NCBI GenBank assembly: GCA_963786975.1
Contig: CAWBBE010000001.1
Coordinates: 310,001-374,000, forward strand
DNA from: Palsa-506 sp963786975
GTDB taxonomy: Bacteria > Actinomycetota > Actinomycetes > Streptosporangiales > Streptosporangiaceae
DNA: 64,000 nt
Direction: 5' to 3'
In this document: positions 9,112 through 17,552 of the stretch, in pieces
Layout: the number at the start of each line of letters is the position of its first letter
Position numbering within the stretch: position 1 is the stretch's first letter
Notes under the pieces: generated by a model
Database searches by the model: none
Seen by the model: the letters and a program-made list of their open reading frames with translations, nothing else
What the model was told of the DNA's origin: nothing
Position numbers and translations under genes: made by a program

Positions 9112-9798
9112 TCAGCCGCCTGGCTCGAATTTGTAGCCGAGCCCGCGGACGGTGACGATGTGGGCCGGGCTGGCCGGATCGGCCTCCACCTTGGCCCGCA
9201 GCCGCTTGACGTGGACATCCAGCGTCTTGGTGTCCCCGACGTAGTCCGCGCCCCAGACCCGGTCGATGAGCTGCATCCTGGTCAGCACCCGGCCGGCGTT
9301 GCGCAGCAACACCTCGAGCAGCTCGAATTCCTTGAGCGGCAGCTGGACCTGCTGGCCGCGGACGGTCACCACGTGCCGCTCGACGTCCATCCGCACCGGG
9401 CCCGATTCCATGATCGAGGCAACCGGCTCGTCGGACTCGCCGCGCCGCCTGAGCACGGCGCGCATTCGCGCGACAAGCTCCCGCGACGAGAACGGCTTCG
9501 TCACGTAGTCATCCGCGCCGAGTTCCAGCCCGACGACCTTGTCGATCTCGCTGTCCTTGGCGGTCAGCATGATCACCGGCACGTTCGACCGCTCGCGCAG
9601 CGTCCGGCAGACCTCGCTGCCGGGCAGGCCGGGCAGCATCAGGTCGAGCAGCACCAGGTCGGCGCCGGTCCGGTCGAAGGTCTCGATCGCGTCCGGGCCG
9701 GTCGGGCAGACCGCGACCTCGAAGCCCTCCTTGCGCAGCATGTACGAAAGCGCGTCGCTGAACGATTCCTCGTCCTCAACCACGAGCACCCGTGTCAC
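9112..9798 (-). CDS. regX3: OmpR/PhoB-family response regulator, RegX3/PhoP type
   Basis: A 228-residue regulator with an N-terminal receiver domain (DE acidic pair at residues 9-10, phospho-acceptor Asp in LVLLDLMLPG, LTAKDSE and the KPFSSREL lysine) and a C-terminal winged helix (LKEFELLEVLLRNAGRVLTR, KTLDVHVKRLRAKVE, VRGLGYKFEP). In mycobacteria RegX3, and in Streptomyces PhoP, this factor controls the phosphate-starvation response. It overlaps the kinase gene by 4 bp (GTGA), so the two are translationally coupled. The call as RegX3 rests on sequence pattern plus the gpmA-senX3-regX3 neighbourhood. Confidence 0.92.
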   Translation of the reverse strand: MTRVLVVEDEESFSDALSYMLRKEGFEVAVCPTGPDAIETFDRTGADLVLLDLMLPGLPGSEVCRTLRERSNVPVIMLTAKDSEIDKVVGLELGADDYVTKPFSSRELVARMRAVLRRRGESDEPVASIMESGPVRMDVERHVVTVRGQQVQLPLKEFELLEVLLRNAGRVLTRMQLIDRVWGADYVGDTKTLDVHVKRLRAKVEADPASPAHIVTVRGLGYKFEPGG

Positions 9799-10937
9799 GA
9801 GGCTGCCTCCCTGGCAGATTGCGAGATGGCGCGCAAAGCCACACCGCTGGAGGCGGGGGCGTCGGGCCGCAGCGGCAGCCGCAGGGTGAAGGTGGATCCG
9901 GCGCCTTCCTTGCTCCAGACCGTGACCTGGCCGCCGTGCGCCGCGGTGACGTGCTTGACGATGGCCAGCCCGAGACCGGTCCCGCCGGTGGCCCGGGACC
10001 TGGCCGGGTCGACCCGGTAGAACCGCTCGAAGATCCGCTCGAGATCCCGCTCGGGGATGCCGATGCCCTGGTCGGCGACGCTGATCTCCACCGAGGCGTC
10101 ACTCGGGCAGCGGGTCGAGACCACCACCCGGGTCTTCTCCGGGCTGTAGGCGACCGCGTTATCCAGCAGGTTGCGGAGCGCGGTGATGAGCAGGTCCTCG
10201 TCGCCGAGCACCGACAGGCCGTGCGGCCCGCTGGCGGCCAGCTCGATGCCACGGGCGCTGGCCTTCATCCGGCACCGGTCCAGCGCCTCGGCCACCACCA
10301 CGTCGAGGTTGACCGCGATCGGGTCGGGGACCGGCTCGGCTGCCTGGATCCTGGACAGCGTGATCAGGTCCTGCACCAGGTTGGTCAGCCGGGACGCCTC
10401 CTGCCGCATCCGGCCGGCGAAGCGACGGACCGCCTCCGGGTCGTCGGCCGCGTCCTCTACCGTCTCGGCGAGCAGCGCCAGCGCCCCCACCGGCGTCTTG
10501 AGCTCATGGCTGGTGTTGGCGACGAAGTCCCGGCGGACTTCCTCCACCCGGCGGCTCTCGGTCTGGTCCTCGGCCAGCAGCAGCACCAGCCCGCCGCCGC
10601 CCACTGCCGGGCCGAGCGGCGCGACGCGCACCGCGAAGCTGGTGGTGCGCCCGTTGAACCTGCTGGTCGACACCTCCATCTCGCCCTCGCGGATCTCGCC
10701 GTTCCGGCGCACCTGGCGGACCAGCGCGAGCAGGTCACCGACGACCAGCTGATCCGCCTTGACCAGGCCGAATTCGCGGGCTGCCGAGCTTGCCGTTAGC
10801 ACCCGGTCCTCGCTGTCGAGGACAACTGCAGAAGAACTTAGAACGGACAGCACGGAGGCAATGCCGGCCGGCAGCCTGGCCGGATGGGCGCGCTCGGCAG
10901 AACCGGCATGCGCTTTGGACGCCGCCCGGGAAGTCAT
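9795..10937 (-). CDS. senX3: SenX3/PhoR-type sensor histidine kinase lacking transmembrane segments
   Basis: A 380-residue kinase with a PAS-like domain (about residues 30-130), HisKA (RRDFVANTSHELKTPVGALA, phospho-acceptor His) and HATPase domains with an N box, GIGIPERD and GTGLGLAIVKHVTAAHGG. It is the partner of RegX3 and coupled to it by a 4-bp overlap. The start at 10937 has AGGAG about 12 nt upstream. Canonical SenX3 and PhoR begin with membrane helices. Here the first 60 residues are polar or Ala-rich without a convincing membrane segment, and the upstream extension of the frame is Arg/His/Pro-rich, so the kinase looks soluble. Confidence 0.9.
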   Translation of the reverse strand: MTSRAASKAHAGSAERAHPARLPAGIASVLSVLSSSAVVLDSEDRVLTASSAAREFGLVKADQLVVGDLLALVRQVRRNGEIREGEMEVSTSRFNGRTTSFAVRVAPLGPAVGGGGLVLLLAEDQTESRRVEEVRRDFVANTSHELKTPVGALALLAETVEDAADDPEAVRRFAGRMRQEASRLTNLVQDLITLSRIQAAEPVPDPIAVNLDVVVAEALDRCRMKASARGIELAASGPHGLSVLGDEDLLITALRNLLDNAVAYSPEKTRVVVSTRCPSDASVEISVADQGIGIPERDLERIFERFYRVDPARSRATGGTGLGLAIVKHVTAAHGGQVTVWSKEGAGSTFTLRLPLRPDAPASSGVALRAISQSAREAAS

Positions 10938-11211
10938 GCGGTAGCCGCTCCTGACGCTAGGCCGGCGACCGTCAGCTGGCCGGCGGTGCCGCGGATGCGG
11001 ACAACGCCGGTGACGCCCGCGCACGCGCTGGATTGCACCCCCGGTTCCACCCTCCGATGGTAAGCGGCCGGCTTGGCCCGGCGCATCGGGAGCGAACCGT
11101 GACGTGCGGTTATTCGCAAAGCATTCACATGTCGGCTAACCGCGGTACATGCCGGATCCGTCCGCTGGCCGTGCTGGTGACGCACAGCATCCACCATGCG
11201 ACTGCCTGCGG

Positions 11212-11955
11212 CTACCTGCCCTGGCTGGCCACCGCGGCCATCGAGACGGCCGCCGCTTCCGGATCCAGGTAGCGGCCGCCAGGCTCGGCCGGCCGGAACG
11301 CCGCGTCGAGCTCGTAGACGAGCGGGATCCCGGTGGGGATGTTGAGCCCGGCGATATCCGCGTCCGGGATGTCGTCCAGGTGCTTGACCAGCGCCCGGAT
11401 CGAGTTGCCGTGAGCCGCCACCAGCACGCTGCGGCCCGCCGCCAGGTCACCGATCATCACGTCGTACCAGTACGGCAGCAGCCGGTGCACGACGTCCTTG
11501 AGGCACTCGGCGCGCGGGCTGAGCTCGTCCGGCAGCAGCGCATACCGGGGATCGGTCCGCTGCGGCACCATCTCCTCGTCGCTGAGCGGCGGCGGCGGCA
11601 CGTCATAGGACCGCCGCCAGAGCATGAACTGCTCGTCCCCGTACTGCTCGCGGGTCTGCGCCTTGTTCTTCGCCTGCAGGGCGCCGTAGTGCCGCTCGTT
11701 CAGCCGCCATGACCGCCGGACCGGCAGCCACGGCATGCCCGCCGCATCGAGCGCTATGTTCGCGGTCTCGATGGCCCGCGTCAGGACGGACGTATGCAGG
11801 ATGTCCGGCTGCATGCCCGCGTCGCGCAGCAGCCTGCCGCCGGCGGCGGCCTCAGCCTTGCCCTTGTCAGAAAGCCCGACATCCACCCAGCCGGTGAATA
11901 GTCCCTCGGCGTTCCAGGCGCTCTCTCCGTGCCGGAGCAATATCAGCGTGCCCAT
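11212..11955 (-). CDS. gpmA: 2,3-bisphosphoglycerate-dependent phosphoglycerate mutase
   Basis: This glycolytic enzyme interconverts 3- and 2-phosphoglycerate through a phosphohistidine. The 247-residue sequence has the catalytic RHGES motif (residues 8-12), LFTGWVDVGLSDKG, the substrate loop RSWRLNERHYGALQ and the second catalytic histidine in AAHGNSIRALV. Length is normal for dPGM. The position between mshA and senX3-regX3 matches Mycobacterium. It points toward senX3, about 270 bp away, with a short unremarkable gap. Confidence 0.96.
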   Translation of the reverse strand: MGTLILLRHGESAWNAEGLFTGWVDVGLSDKGKAEAAAGGRLLRDAGMQPDILHTSVLTRAIETANIALDAAGMPWLPVRRSWRLNERHYGALQAKNKAQTREQYGDEQFMLWRRSYDVPPPPLSDEEMVPQRTDPRYALLPDELSPRAECLKDVVHRLLPYWYDVMIGDLAAGRSVLVAAHGNSIRALVKHLDDIPDADIAGLNIPTGIPLVYELDAAFRPAEPGGRYLDPEAAAVSMAAVASQGR

Positions 11956-12061
11956 ACCGCAAAGCCTAGCCGTTGCCGCTGCGGCGGCATGACGGCAGAC
12001 TCAGAAGCCGGGGCGCGGGGAACACGGCGCCACAGCCCGGGGTTGCTGTGACCGGAGGTGC

Positions 12062-13333
12062 ATGCCTGTGCCGCAACGGTTCCCCCGGCGGATCGCGACG
12101 ATCAGCGTCCACACGTCGCCGCTCGAGCAGCCGGGCACGGGCGATGCGGGCGGCCTGAACGTGTACGTGGTCGAGGTCGCCAGGCGGCTTGCCGCGCGCG
12201 GGGTCGAGGTGGATATCTTTACCCGCGCGGTGTCCCGTGACGTGCCGCCTGCCGCCGAGCTCGCCCCTGGCGTGCAGGTCAGGCATCTGACCGCGGGGCC
12301 GTTCGAGGATCTGGACAAGGCGGATCTGCCCGGCCAGCTGTGTCATTTCACCTTCGAGGTGCTGCGCGCCGAGGCCGCCTGCGCGCCGGGCAGGTACGAC
12401 CTCGTGCACGGCCACTACTGGCTTTCCGGGCAGGTCGGCGCCGTGGCCAAGGAACGCTGGGGGGTCCCTCTCGTGCAGTCCATGCACACCCTCGGGCGGG
12501 TCAAGAACGCGGCCCTGGCGGCCGGCGACGCGGCCGAGCCAGAAGTGCGGATCCGCGGCGAGGCCGAGGTCGTCACGGCCGCTGACCGGCTGGTCGCCAA
12601 TACTGATGAAGAGGCAGCGGAGCTGATCCGGCTCTATGACGCTGACGCGGCACGGGTCCGGACGGTCAACCCCGGCGTGGATCTGTCCGTCTTCCGGCCC
12701 GGTTCCCGGCGGCTGGCGCGGCGGCGGCTGGGGCTGCCTGCCGACGCGGTCGTGCTGATGTTCGCCGGCCGGGTGCAGCCGCTGAAGGCACCTGACGTCG
12801 TGCTGCGGGCGGCGGCCATGCTGGCCCGCGACCCGGGGCTGGCCCGGCGGCTCTGCGTGGCGTTCGTCGGCGGGCCAAGCGGAACTGGCCGGGCCGACCC
12901 GGACCGGCTGACCGAGCTGGCCGCGGCGCTGGGGATATCCCGCGTTGTCCGGCTTGAGCCGCCGTGCCCGCAGCATGAGCTGGCCGACTGGTACCGGGCG
13001 GCCACCGTGGTGATGGTGCCGTCCTACTCGGAGTCGTTCGGCCTGGTCGCCGTCGAGGCCCAGGCCTGCGGAACGCCGGTGATAGCGGCGTCGGTCGGCG
13101 GCCTGCGCACGGCGGTGCGGGACCGGGTATCCGGGATCCTGGTGGACGGCCACGACCCGGCCAGCTACGCGCGCGCGGTCCGCGAGCTGGTGACCGATCC
13201 GGCAATGCTGGCCCGGCTGTCCGCCGGAGCGCGCGTGCACGCATCCAGGTTCGGCTGGGACGCGACCGTGGACGCGCTGCTGAAGGTGTATACCGGTGCC
13301 ATGAGCACGATGCCCGCCGCGGTCGACGCGTGA
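12062..13333 (+). CDS. mshA: D-inositol-3-phosphate glycosyltransferase, mycothiol biosynthesis
   Basis: MshA transfers GlcNAc from UDP-GlcNAc to inositol 3-phosphate, the first step of mycothiol synthesis. The 423-residue GT4 enzyme shows the N-terminal loop ISVHTSPLEQPGTGDAGGLN, the HGHYWLSG and QSMHTLGRVKN blocks, and the nucleotide-sugar motif (S)YSESFGLVAVEAQACGTPV with its EX7E pattern. A GGAGG sits close to the ATG at 12062; an in-frame GTG at 12068 is better spaced from it and may be the true start. It overlaps the downstream YbjN gene by 4 bp (GTGA). Confidence 0.95.
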   Translation: MPVPQRFPRRIATISVHTSPLEQPGTGDAGGLNVYVVEVARRLAARGVEVDIFTRAVSRDVPPAAELAPGVQVRHLTAGPFEDLDKADLPGQLCHFTFEVLRAEAACAPGRYDLVHGHYWLSGQVGAVAKERWGVPLVQSMHTLGRVKNAALAAGDAAEPEVRIRGEAEVVTAADRLVANTDEEAAELIRLYDADAARVRTVNPGVDLSVFRPGSRRLARRRLGLPADAVVLMFAGRVQPLKAPDVVLRAAAMLARDPGLARRLCVAFVGGPSGTGRADPDRLTELAAALGISRVVRLEPPCPQHELADWYRAATVVMVPSYSESFGLVAVEAQACGTPVIAASVGGLRTAVRDRVSGILVDGHDPASYARAVRELVTDPAMLARLSAGARVHASRFGWDATVDALLKVYTGAMSTMPAAVDA

Positions 13334-13884
13334 GCGGCGCCGACGGTCCCGCCACGGCGGACGGCCAGCCGGCCGTGACTGGCCCGGCAGCGGCGATCGA
13401 GTCGGCCCTGGCCAGCCTGGGCCTGGAGTTCGAGACGCCGCGGCCTGGCGCCTACCTGGTCCGGCTGGAGGGACAGCACAAGCTGGCGACGATGACCTGG
13501 CTGATCGCCGGGGCGCACAGCCTGCACGTCGAGGCGTTCTTCTGCCGCCAGCCGGACGAGAACCATGCCCGCTTCTACCGGTTCCTGCTCGAGCGCAGCG
13601 GGCGGATGTACGGCGTCCACTTCGCCCTGGACCCGGTCGGCGACGTCTACCTGGTAGGACGGCTGCCGCTACGCGCCATCAGCCCGGACGAGATCGACCG
13701 GCTGCTCGGCTGCGTGCTCAGCTACTCGGACGAGAACTTCGACGCGGCGCTGATGATCGGCTTCGCGTCCTCGATCCGCAAGGAGTGGGCGTGGCGGGTC
13801 AAGCGGGGCGAGAGCCTGGCCAACCTGCGCGCCTTCGGCCGGCTGGCCGGAGCTGGTGCCGCCGGGCCCGAATTCATGACCTGA
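13330..13884 (+). CDS. YbjN-domain protein
   Basis: A 184-residue cytosolic protein of the YbjN/type III chaperone-like fold, commonly encoded directly after mshA in actinobacteria. Conserved-looking blocks are LVRLEGQHKLATMTWLIAGA, RFYRFLLERSGRMYGVHFAL and SYSDENFDAALMIGFASSIR. Molecular role is unknown. Its GTG start overlaps the mshA stop, so expression should be coupled to mycothiol synthesis. The last 11 bp overlap the end of the convergent csoR gene. Confidence 0.88.
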   Translation: MSGADGPATADGQPAVTGPAAAIESALASLGLEFETPRPGAYLVRLEGQHKLATMTWLIAGAHSLHVEAFFCRQPDENHARFYRFLLERSGRMYGVHFALDPVGDVYLVGRLPLRAISPDEIDRLLGCVLSYSDENFDAALMIGFASSIRKEWAWRVKRGESLANLRAFGRLAGAGAAGPEFMT

Positions 13885-14155
13885 CCAGGCGGGAGATCGC
13901 CTCGGCCGCCTCCTGCACCTTGGCCTGAGCGTCCGGGCCGCCCGCTTCGATAGCGGCGGTGACGCAATGCCCGAGATGATCTTCGAGTAGCCCGAGCGCC
14001 ACCGCCTGCAATGCCCGGGTCACCGCCGACACCTGGGTGAGCACGTCGATGCAGTAGACGTCCTGCTCTACCATCCGCTGCAGCCCGCGTACCTGCCCCT
14101 CGACCCGGCGCAGGCGCTTGAGGTAGGCGTCCTTGTCCTGGGTGTAACCGCGCAT
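13874..14155 (-). CDS. csoR: CsoR-family metal-sensing transcriptional repressor
   Basis: A 93-residue all-helical regulator: RRVEGQVRGLQRMVEQDVYCIDVL followed by LEDHLGHCV. The Cys-His-Cys set (YC at about 35, DH at about 60, HC at about 64) is the Cu(I) site of CsoR, so copper sensing is the likely role. Related RcnR and FrmR proteins sense other ligands with a different residue set. No copper ATPase or chaperone is adjacent, so the target is not visible, although a CDF exporter lies 16 kb away. It is convergent with the YbjN gene. Confidence 0.88.
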   Translation of the reverse strand: MRGYTQDKDAYLKRLRRVEGQVRGLQRMVEQDVYCIDVLTQVSAVTRALQAVALGLLEDHLGHCVTAAIEAGGPDAQAKVQEAAEAISRLVRS

Positions 14156-14301
14156 CCTGTGACGATACGCCAGTGATCGCTCCCCCGCCGGGGCCGGGAA
14201 CCGCGTCCCCGCGCACCCGGCCCTGACTCCGGCCCCGGCCCGCGCCCCGGCCGGGTCCTGGCCGGGTCATGCGCAGAAGGCGACGTTCGCCAGCACCTAT
14301 G

Positions 14302-14471
14302 CCGTTGAACGCCGTATTCAACGGGTTGCGCAAGCGGCCGGATGAGGGGGGCGGGCCTGCGCGGGGCGGAGGCAGGGGTTTCCCCGTGCGAGGCGTCTCC
14401 CGGTACTCCCGTCCAACCCGTTGAACACGGCGTTCAACGGGTCCTATGCCGTTGAACACGGCGTTCAACGG
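14302..14471. repeat. Three copies of a 23-bp palindrome
   Basis: Copies at 14302-14324, 14418-14440 and 14449-14471 follow CCGTTGAAC-N5-GTTCAACGG; copy 1 has ATTCAACGG on the right. Copies 2 and 3 are identical over 23 bp and 31 bp apart start to start, about three helical turns. Copies 1 and 3 share a flanking CCTATG on the left and GGGTT on the right; copy 2 extends to 11-bp arms. They fill the 536-bp gap between csoR and the redox genes, which has no other coding signal. They may be a multi-site operator or a mobile intergenic palindrome. Confidence 0.85.
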
Positions 14472-14691
14472 GTTCTGACTCGCCCGGCGCCACATCCGTC
14501 ACGTCGCCGCCCCGGGGAGTTCGGCGGGCGGCCAGCGCCGGGTACAAAGGAGGGGCAGGTCACGACGGGCAGCCGGCTGGCTCAGCGGTGAACCCGGCCA
14601 GCCCGTTCAGCGATTCCTAAGGTAGAGCGTGCACGCTCGGGAATGCCTGGCACCCGCGAGGACCTGCCGGGCAGGCAGGGAGGATCGGATC

Positions 14692-14952
14692 ATGCGGCGG
14701 GACAGCGCGGGGTCTGCTGCGGCCGTCCGCGATGACGGCCTGCGCAAGGTGACCAGGCTGACCTGGCGGGCCGGCGCGGCCGGCGTCGTGTGCTCGGCAC
14801 TGATCGCGGCCGCGTTCGGCCACGGTGTGGCAAGCCAGCACGCGGCCGGCAACCGCGGCAGCGGCCAGCACGGCAACGGCAGCATCCTGATCCCGGCGCA
14901 GCCTCCGGCGCCCGCCGCGGGCTCCGGCCAGGTGACCTCGGGCGCCTCATGA
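14692..14952 (+). CDS. Small membrane or exported protein of the redox cluster
   Basis: An 86-residue protein with a basic N-terminus, one hydrophobic segment (RAGAAGVVCSALIAAAFGHG, about residues 27-46) and a Gly/His/Pro-rich tail. It could be a membrane anchor or a secreted peptide; no family is recognised. The ATG at 14692 has a strong GGGAGG site about 9 nt upstream, and the stop overlaps the apbE start (ATGA), so it is the first gene of the coupled redox group. Clusters with ApbE often encode a flavinylated FMN-binding membrane protein at this place, but this protein has no flavinylation motif. Confidence 0.62.
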   Translation: MRRDSAGSAAAVRDDGLRKVTRLTWRAGAAGVVCSALIAAAFGHGVASQHAAGNRGSGQHGNGSILIPAQPPAPAAGSGQVTSGAS

Positions 14953-16088
14953 CCGCGGCTACTGCGGCGGCCGTGCCGCGGGACACGTTCAGCGTCTTCG
15001 GGACCACCGCGACGCTGCTCGTCACCGAGGCCAGCGCGCTGGCCGAAGCCCGCCGGCTCGCCGATGCCGAGCTGGCGGCCATCGACCTGGCCTGCAGCAG
15101 GTTCCGCACCGATTCCGAGCTGTCGGCGGTGAACGCCGCAGCCGGGGCGGTGGTCCGCATCAGCGATCTCTTCGCCGAGCTGCTCGGCGAAGCGCTACGC
15201 GCGGCCAGGCTGACCGACGGCGCCGTCGACCCGACCTGCGGGCGCGCGCTCGCCGAACTCGGTTACGACCGTGACTTCGCCCTGGTCAAGGCGGCCGGCG
15301 CGGAGGAGCCCGGCACCCTGCAGCCGGGCACCGCGGAGCCGGGCACCGCAGCCGGCACCGCGGAGCCGGGCACCGCGGCCGGCACCGCGATCCCGGCCGG
15401 GCCCCGTGGCCCGGCGGATTCCAGCCGCGCGGCCGGCTCCAGCCGCCCAGTCCCTGGCCCGGCGGATTCCGGCCGCCAGGGCAGCCCGGTGCCGGGCTGG
15501 CGCAAGGTGCTGCTGGCCGTGGATCCGCCCCGGGTCAGGCTGGCCGGCCAGGCGCAGCTCGATCTCGGCGCTACCGCCAAGGCGCTCGCGGCCGACCGAT
15601 GCGCCGGGATCATCGCCGGCCAGCTCGGCTGCGGGGTACTGGTCAGCCTCGGCGGTGACATCGCGGTTGCCGGGCCCGGGCCGGCCGGCGGCTGGCAAAT
15701 CCGGGTAACCGACGATCACGCGGCCGGCCCGGATGCTCCCGGCCAGACCGTGGCGATCAGCTCGGGCGGGCTGGCCACCTCCAGTACCACGGTGCGCAGG
15801 TGGGCCCGGGACGGCCGCCGGATGCACCACATCATCGACCCGGCAACTGGCGGCCCGGCCCGCTCCTGCTGGCGCACGGTGAGCGTGGCAGCCGGCCGCT
15901 GCATCGACGCGAACACCGCGAGCACCGCGGCGATCGTCCGCGGCCCGACGGCGGTGGCATGGCTGCGTGCGCTCGGCCTGCCCGCCCGGCTGGTCAGCGA
16001 GGACGGGTCGGTGCAGACGACGGCCGGCTGGCCGGACGGCCCCGGACCTGAGCCGGGGCCAGCGCCCGGGCCTGCCGCTGGCCGATGA
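14949..16088 (+). CDS. apbE: FAD:protein FMN transferase, ApbE family
   Basis: ApbE covalently attaches FMN to threonine/serine of target proteins such as NqrC/RnfG or FMN-bind domains. The 379-residue protein has the N-terminal FGTTATLLV and LAAIDLACSRFRTDSELSAV blocks, LDLGATAKALAADRC, the GGDIAVAGP motif, the AISSGGLATSS segment and the HHIIDPATGGPA Mg-binding region. A non-homologous low-complexity insertion of about 65 residues (from about residue 115) is built from Pro/Gly/Thr/Ala repeats. No export signal is seen. Start overlaps the upstream stop. No substrate protein with a flavinylation motif was found in the window. Confidence 0.9.
   Translation: MTAATAAAVPRDTFSVFGTTATLLVTEASALAEARRLADAELAAIDLACSRFRTDSELSAVNAAAGAVVRISDLFAELLGEALRAARLTDGAVDPTCGRALAELGYDRDFALVKAAGAEEPGTLQPGTAEPGTAAGTAEPGTAAGTAIPAGPRGPADSSRAAGSSRPVPGPADSGRQGSPVPGWRKVLLAVDPPRVRLAGQAQLDLGATAKALAADRCAGIIAGQLGCGVLVSLGGDIAVAGPGPAGGWQIRVTDDHAAGPDAPGQTVAISSGGLATSSTTVRRWARDGRRMHHIIDPATGGPARSCWRTVSVAAGRCIDANTASTAAIVRGPTAVAWLRALGLPARLVSEDGSVQTTAGWPDGPGPEPGPAPGPAAGR
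15334..15387 (+). repeat. 27-bp tandem coding repeat inside apbE
   Basis: Two near-perfect copies of a 27-bp unit encoding EPGTAAGTA lie within the low-complexity insertion of apbE, flanked by further degenerate EPGT copies. In-frame slippage can lengthen or shorten the insertion without breaking the enzyme. Confidence 0.75.
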
Positions 16089-16220
16089 CCGGACCTGGCG
16101 CGTCCGGGCCGGCCAGTGCGATCGTGGTGACCGCCAGCACGCCGCTGGCCCGGCAGGCAGCACGGCGGCGGTCACCCCGGCCGCCGGTCCCGCCGCCCGC
16201 CCATCCGCGGACGGCACGCG

Positions 16221-17552
16221 ATGAGCCTGGCCGGCGCACCGCCGATGGGCGGCCAGGCACTACCGCCCGGCCGGTTGCCTCGGCTGCTGCAGCCCGGCGG
16301 CCCGCTGTCACTCGCCGAGCACATCGGCAGGTACGGACCGGTGCCGTTCCGCCGTCACGGGTCCGAGCTGATCGCCGAGGTCGAGCACGCGGGGCTGACC
16401 GGCCGTGGCGGCGCGGGCTTCCCGGCCGCCCGCAAGATGCATGCCGTGGCCGCCAGCACGGTGACCCGCAAGGCAGCGCTGCTCAGCGCGGCCCGGGGCA
16501 GCGTCCTGGTGGCGAACGGCGTCGAGTCGGAGCCGGCTAGCGGCAAGGACAAGATGCTGCTCAGCCTTTCTCCGCACCTGGTGCTCGACGGGATCGCGCT
16601 GGCCGCCGCGGCAGTCGGCGCAAGCCGGGCCTACCTCTGCGTGCACGGCGGCCACCCGCAACTGGCCAGCCTGCTCAAGGCGGCTGTCACCGAGCGCGAG
16701 CGGGCCGGCCTGAACCGGGTGCCGATCCAGGTCGCCGAGGTTCCCGGTGGTTACCTGGCCAGCCAGGAGACCGCCCTGATCAGCTTCCTGAACGGCGGGC
16801 CGCAGCGCCCTGCCTTCGTCCCGCCGCGGCCGCCCGAGCGGGGCGTGCACGGCCGGCCGACGCTGGTCCAGAACGTCGAGACACTGGCCCACCTGGCCCT
16901 CATCGCCAGGTACGGCGCCGCCTGGTTCCGCTCCGTCGGCGGGGCCCAGTCGGCCGGATCGACGCTGGTCACGGTCAGCGGCGCGGTGCGCCAGCCCAGC
17001 GTGCTGGAGATCGGGCCCGGTGCCACCGTAGCCGAGCTGATCGAGCGTGCGGGTGGTCCGGCCGAGCGTCCGCTCGCGGTGCTGGCCGGCGGTTACTTCG
17101 GCGGCTGGCTGGGCTGCCCGGCTGCGCTGAGCGTCCGGTTCAGCGACGCCGACCTGCGTGCCGCCGGGGCCGCGTTCGGGCCGGGCATCCTGGTGGTGCT
17201 GCCCGAGTCGGCCTGCGGCCTGGCCGAGACCGCGCGGACGATCTCCTACCTGGCCAGCCAGGGCGCGGGCCAGTGCGGTCCCTGCCGGAACGGGCTCCCG
17301 GCGCTAGCCGCGGCCATTGACCGGGTTGCCTTCGGGCAGCCGGACCGGGCGACGATGGGCTGGGCCTGGCAGCTGCTCGAGCTGGTGGCAGGCCGCGGCG
17401 CCTGCCATCTGCCGGACGGGACCGCCGCCCTCGCGGCCAGCGCGCTCCGCGTTTTCGACCGCGACCTGCGACTGCATGCCGAGTCCGGGCCCTGCCCGCA
17501 GGCCGGGCGGCCCCCGGTGCTGCCGGTGCCGGACCGGGACTGGCCACGATGA
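16221..17552 (+). CDS. NuoF-like (51 kDa subunit) NADH-binding flavoprotein
   Basis: A 443-residue relative of complex I subunit NuoF, which takes hydride from NADH on FMN. It has the glycine-rich GLTGRGGAGFPAARKM flavin/NADH loop, the VANGVESEPASGKDKML segment, a SLBB-type domain (about 220-300) and a C-terminal iron-sulfur region. That region reads GAGQCGPCRNG plus GACHL, giving three cysteines. Canonical NuoF has SCGxCxPCR plus a fourth Cys, so the first ligand is missing. No NuoE or NuoG partner is nearby. It starts 132 bp after apbE and overlaps the ferredoxin gene (ATGA), suggesting electrons pass NADH to flavin to ferredoxin. Confidence 0.85.
   Translation: MSLAGAPPMGGQALPPGRLPRLLQPGGPLSLAEHIGRYGPVPFRRHGSELIAEVEHAGLTGRGGAGFPAARKMHAVAASTVTRKAALLSAARGSVLVANGVESEPASGKDKMLLSLSPHLVLDGIALAAAAVGASRAYLCVHGGHPQLASLLKAAVTERERAGLNRVPIQVAEVPGGYLASQETALISFLNGGPQRPAFVPPRPPERGVHGRPTLVQNVETLAHLALIARYGAAWFRSVGGAQSAGSTLVTVSGAVRQPSVLEIGPGATVAELIERAGGPAERPLAVLAGGYFGGWLGCPAALSVRFSDADLRAAGAAFGPGILVVLPESACGLAETARTISYLASQGAGQCGPCRNGLPALAAAIDRVAFGQPDRATMGWAWQLLELVAGRGACHLPDGTAALAASALRVFDRDLRLHAESGPCPQAGRPPVLPVPDRDWPR

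Noticed and set aside
14302..14471. Palindromes as CsoR operator sites
   Set aside because: Known CsoR sites are short GC-tract dyads; CCGTTGAAC-N5-GTTCAACGG is unlike them, so the link to csoR is not asserted.
16085..16540. Frame beginning with ATGA overlap at the apbE stop
   Set aside because: Arg/Pro-rich, runs through the NuoF-like start in another frame and has no recognisable domain; the overlap alone is weak evidence.
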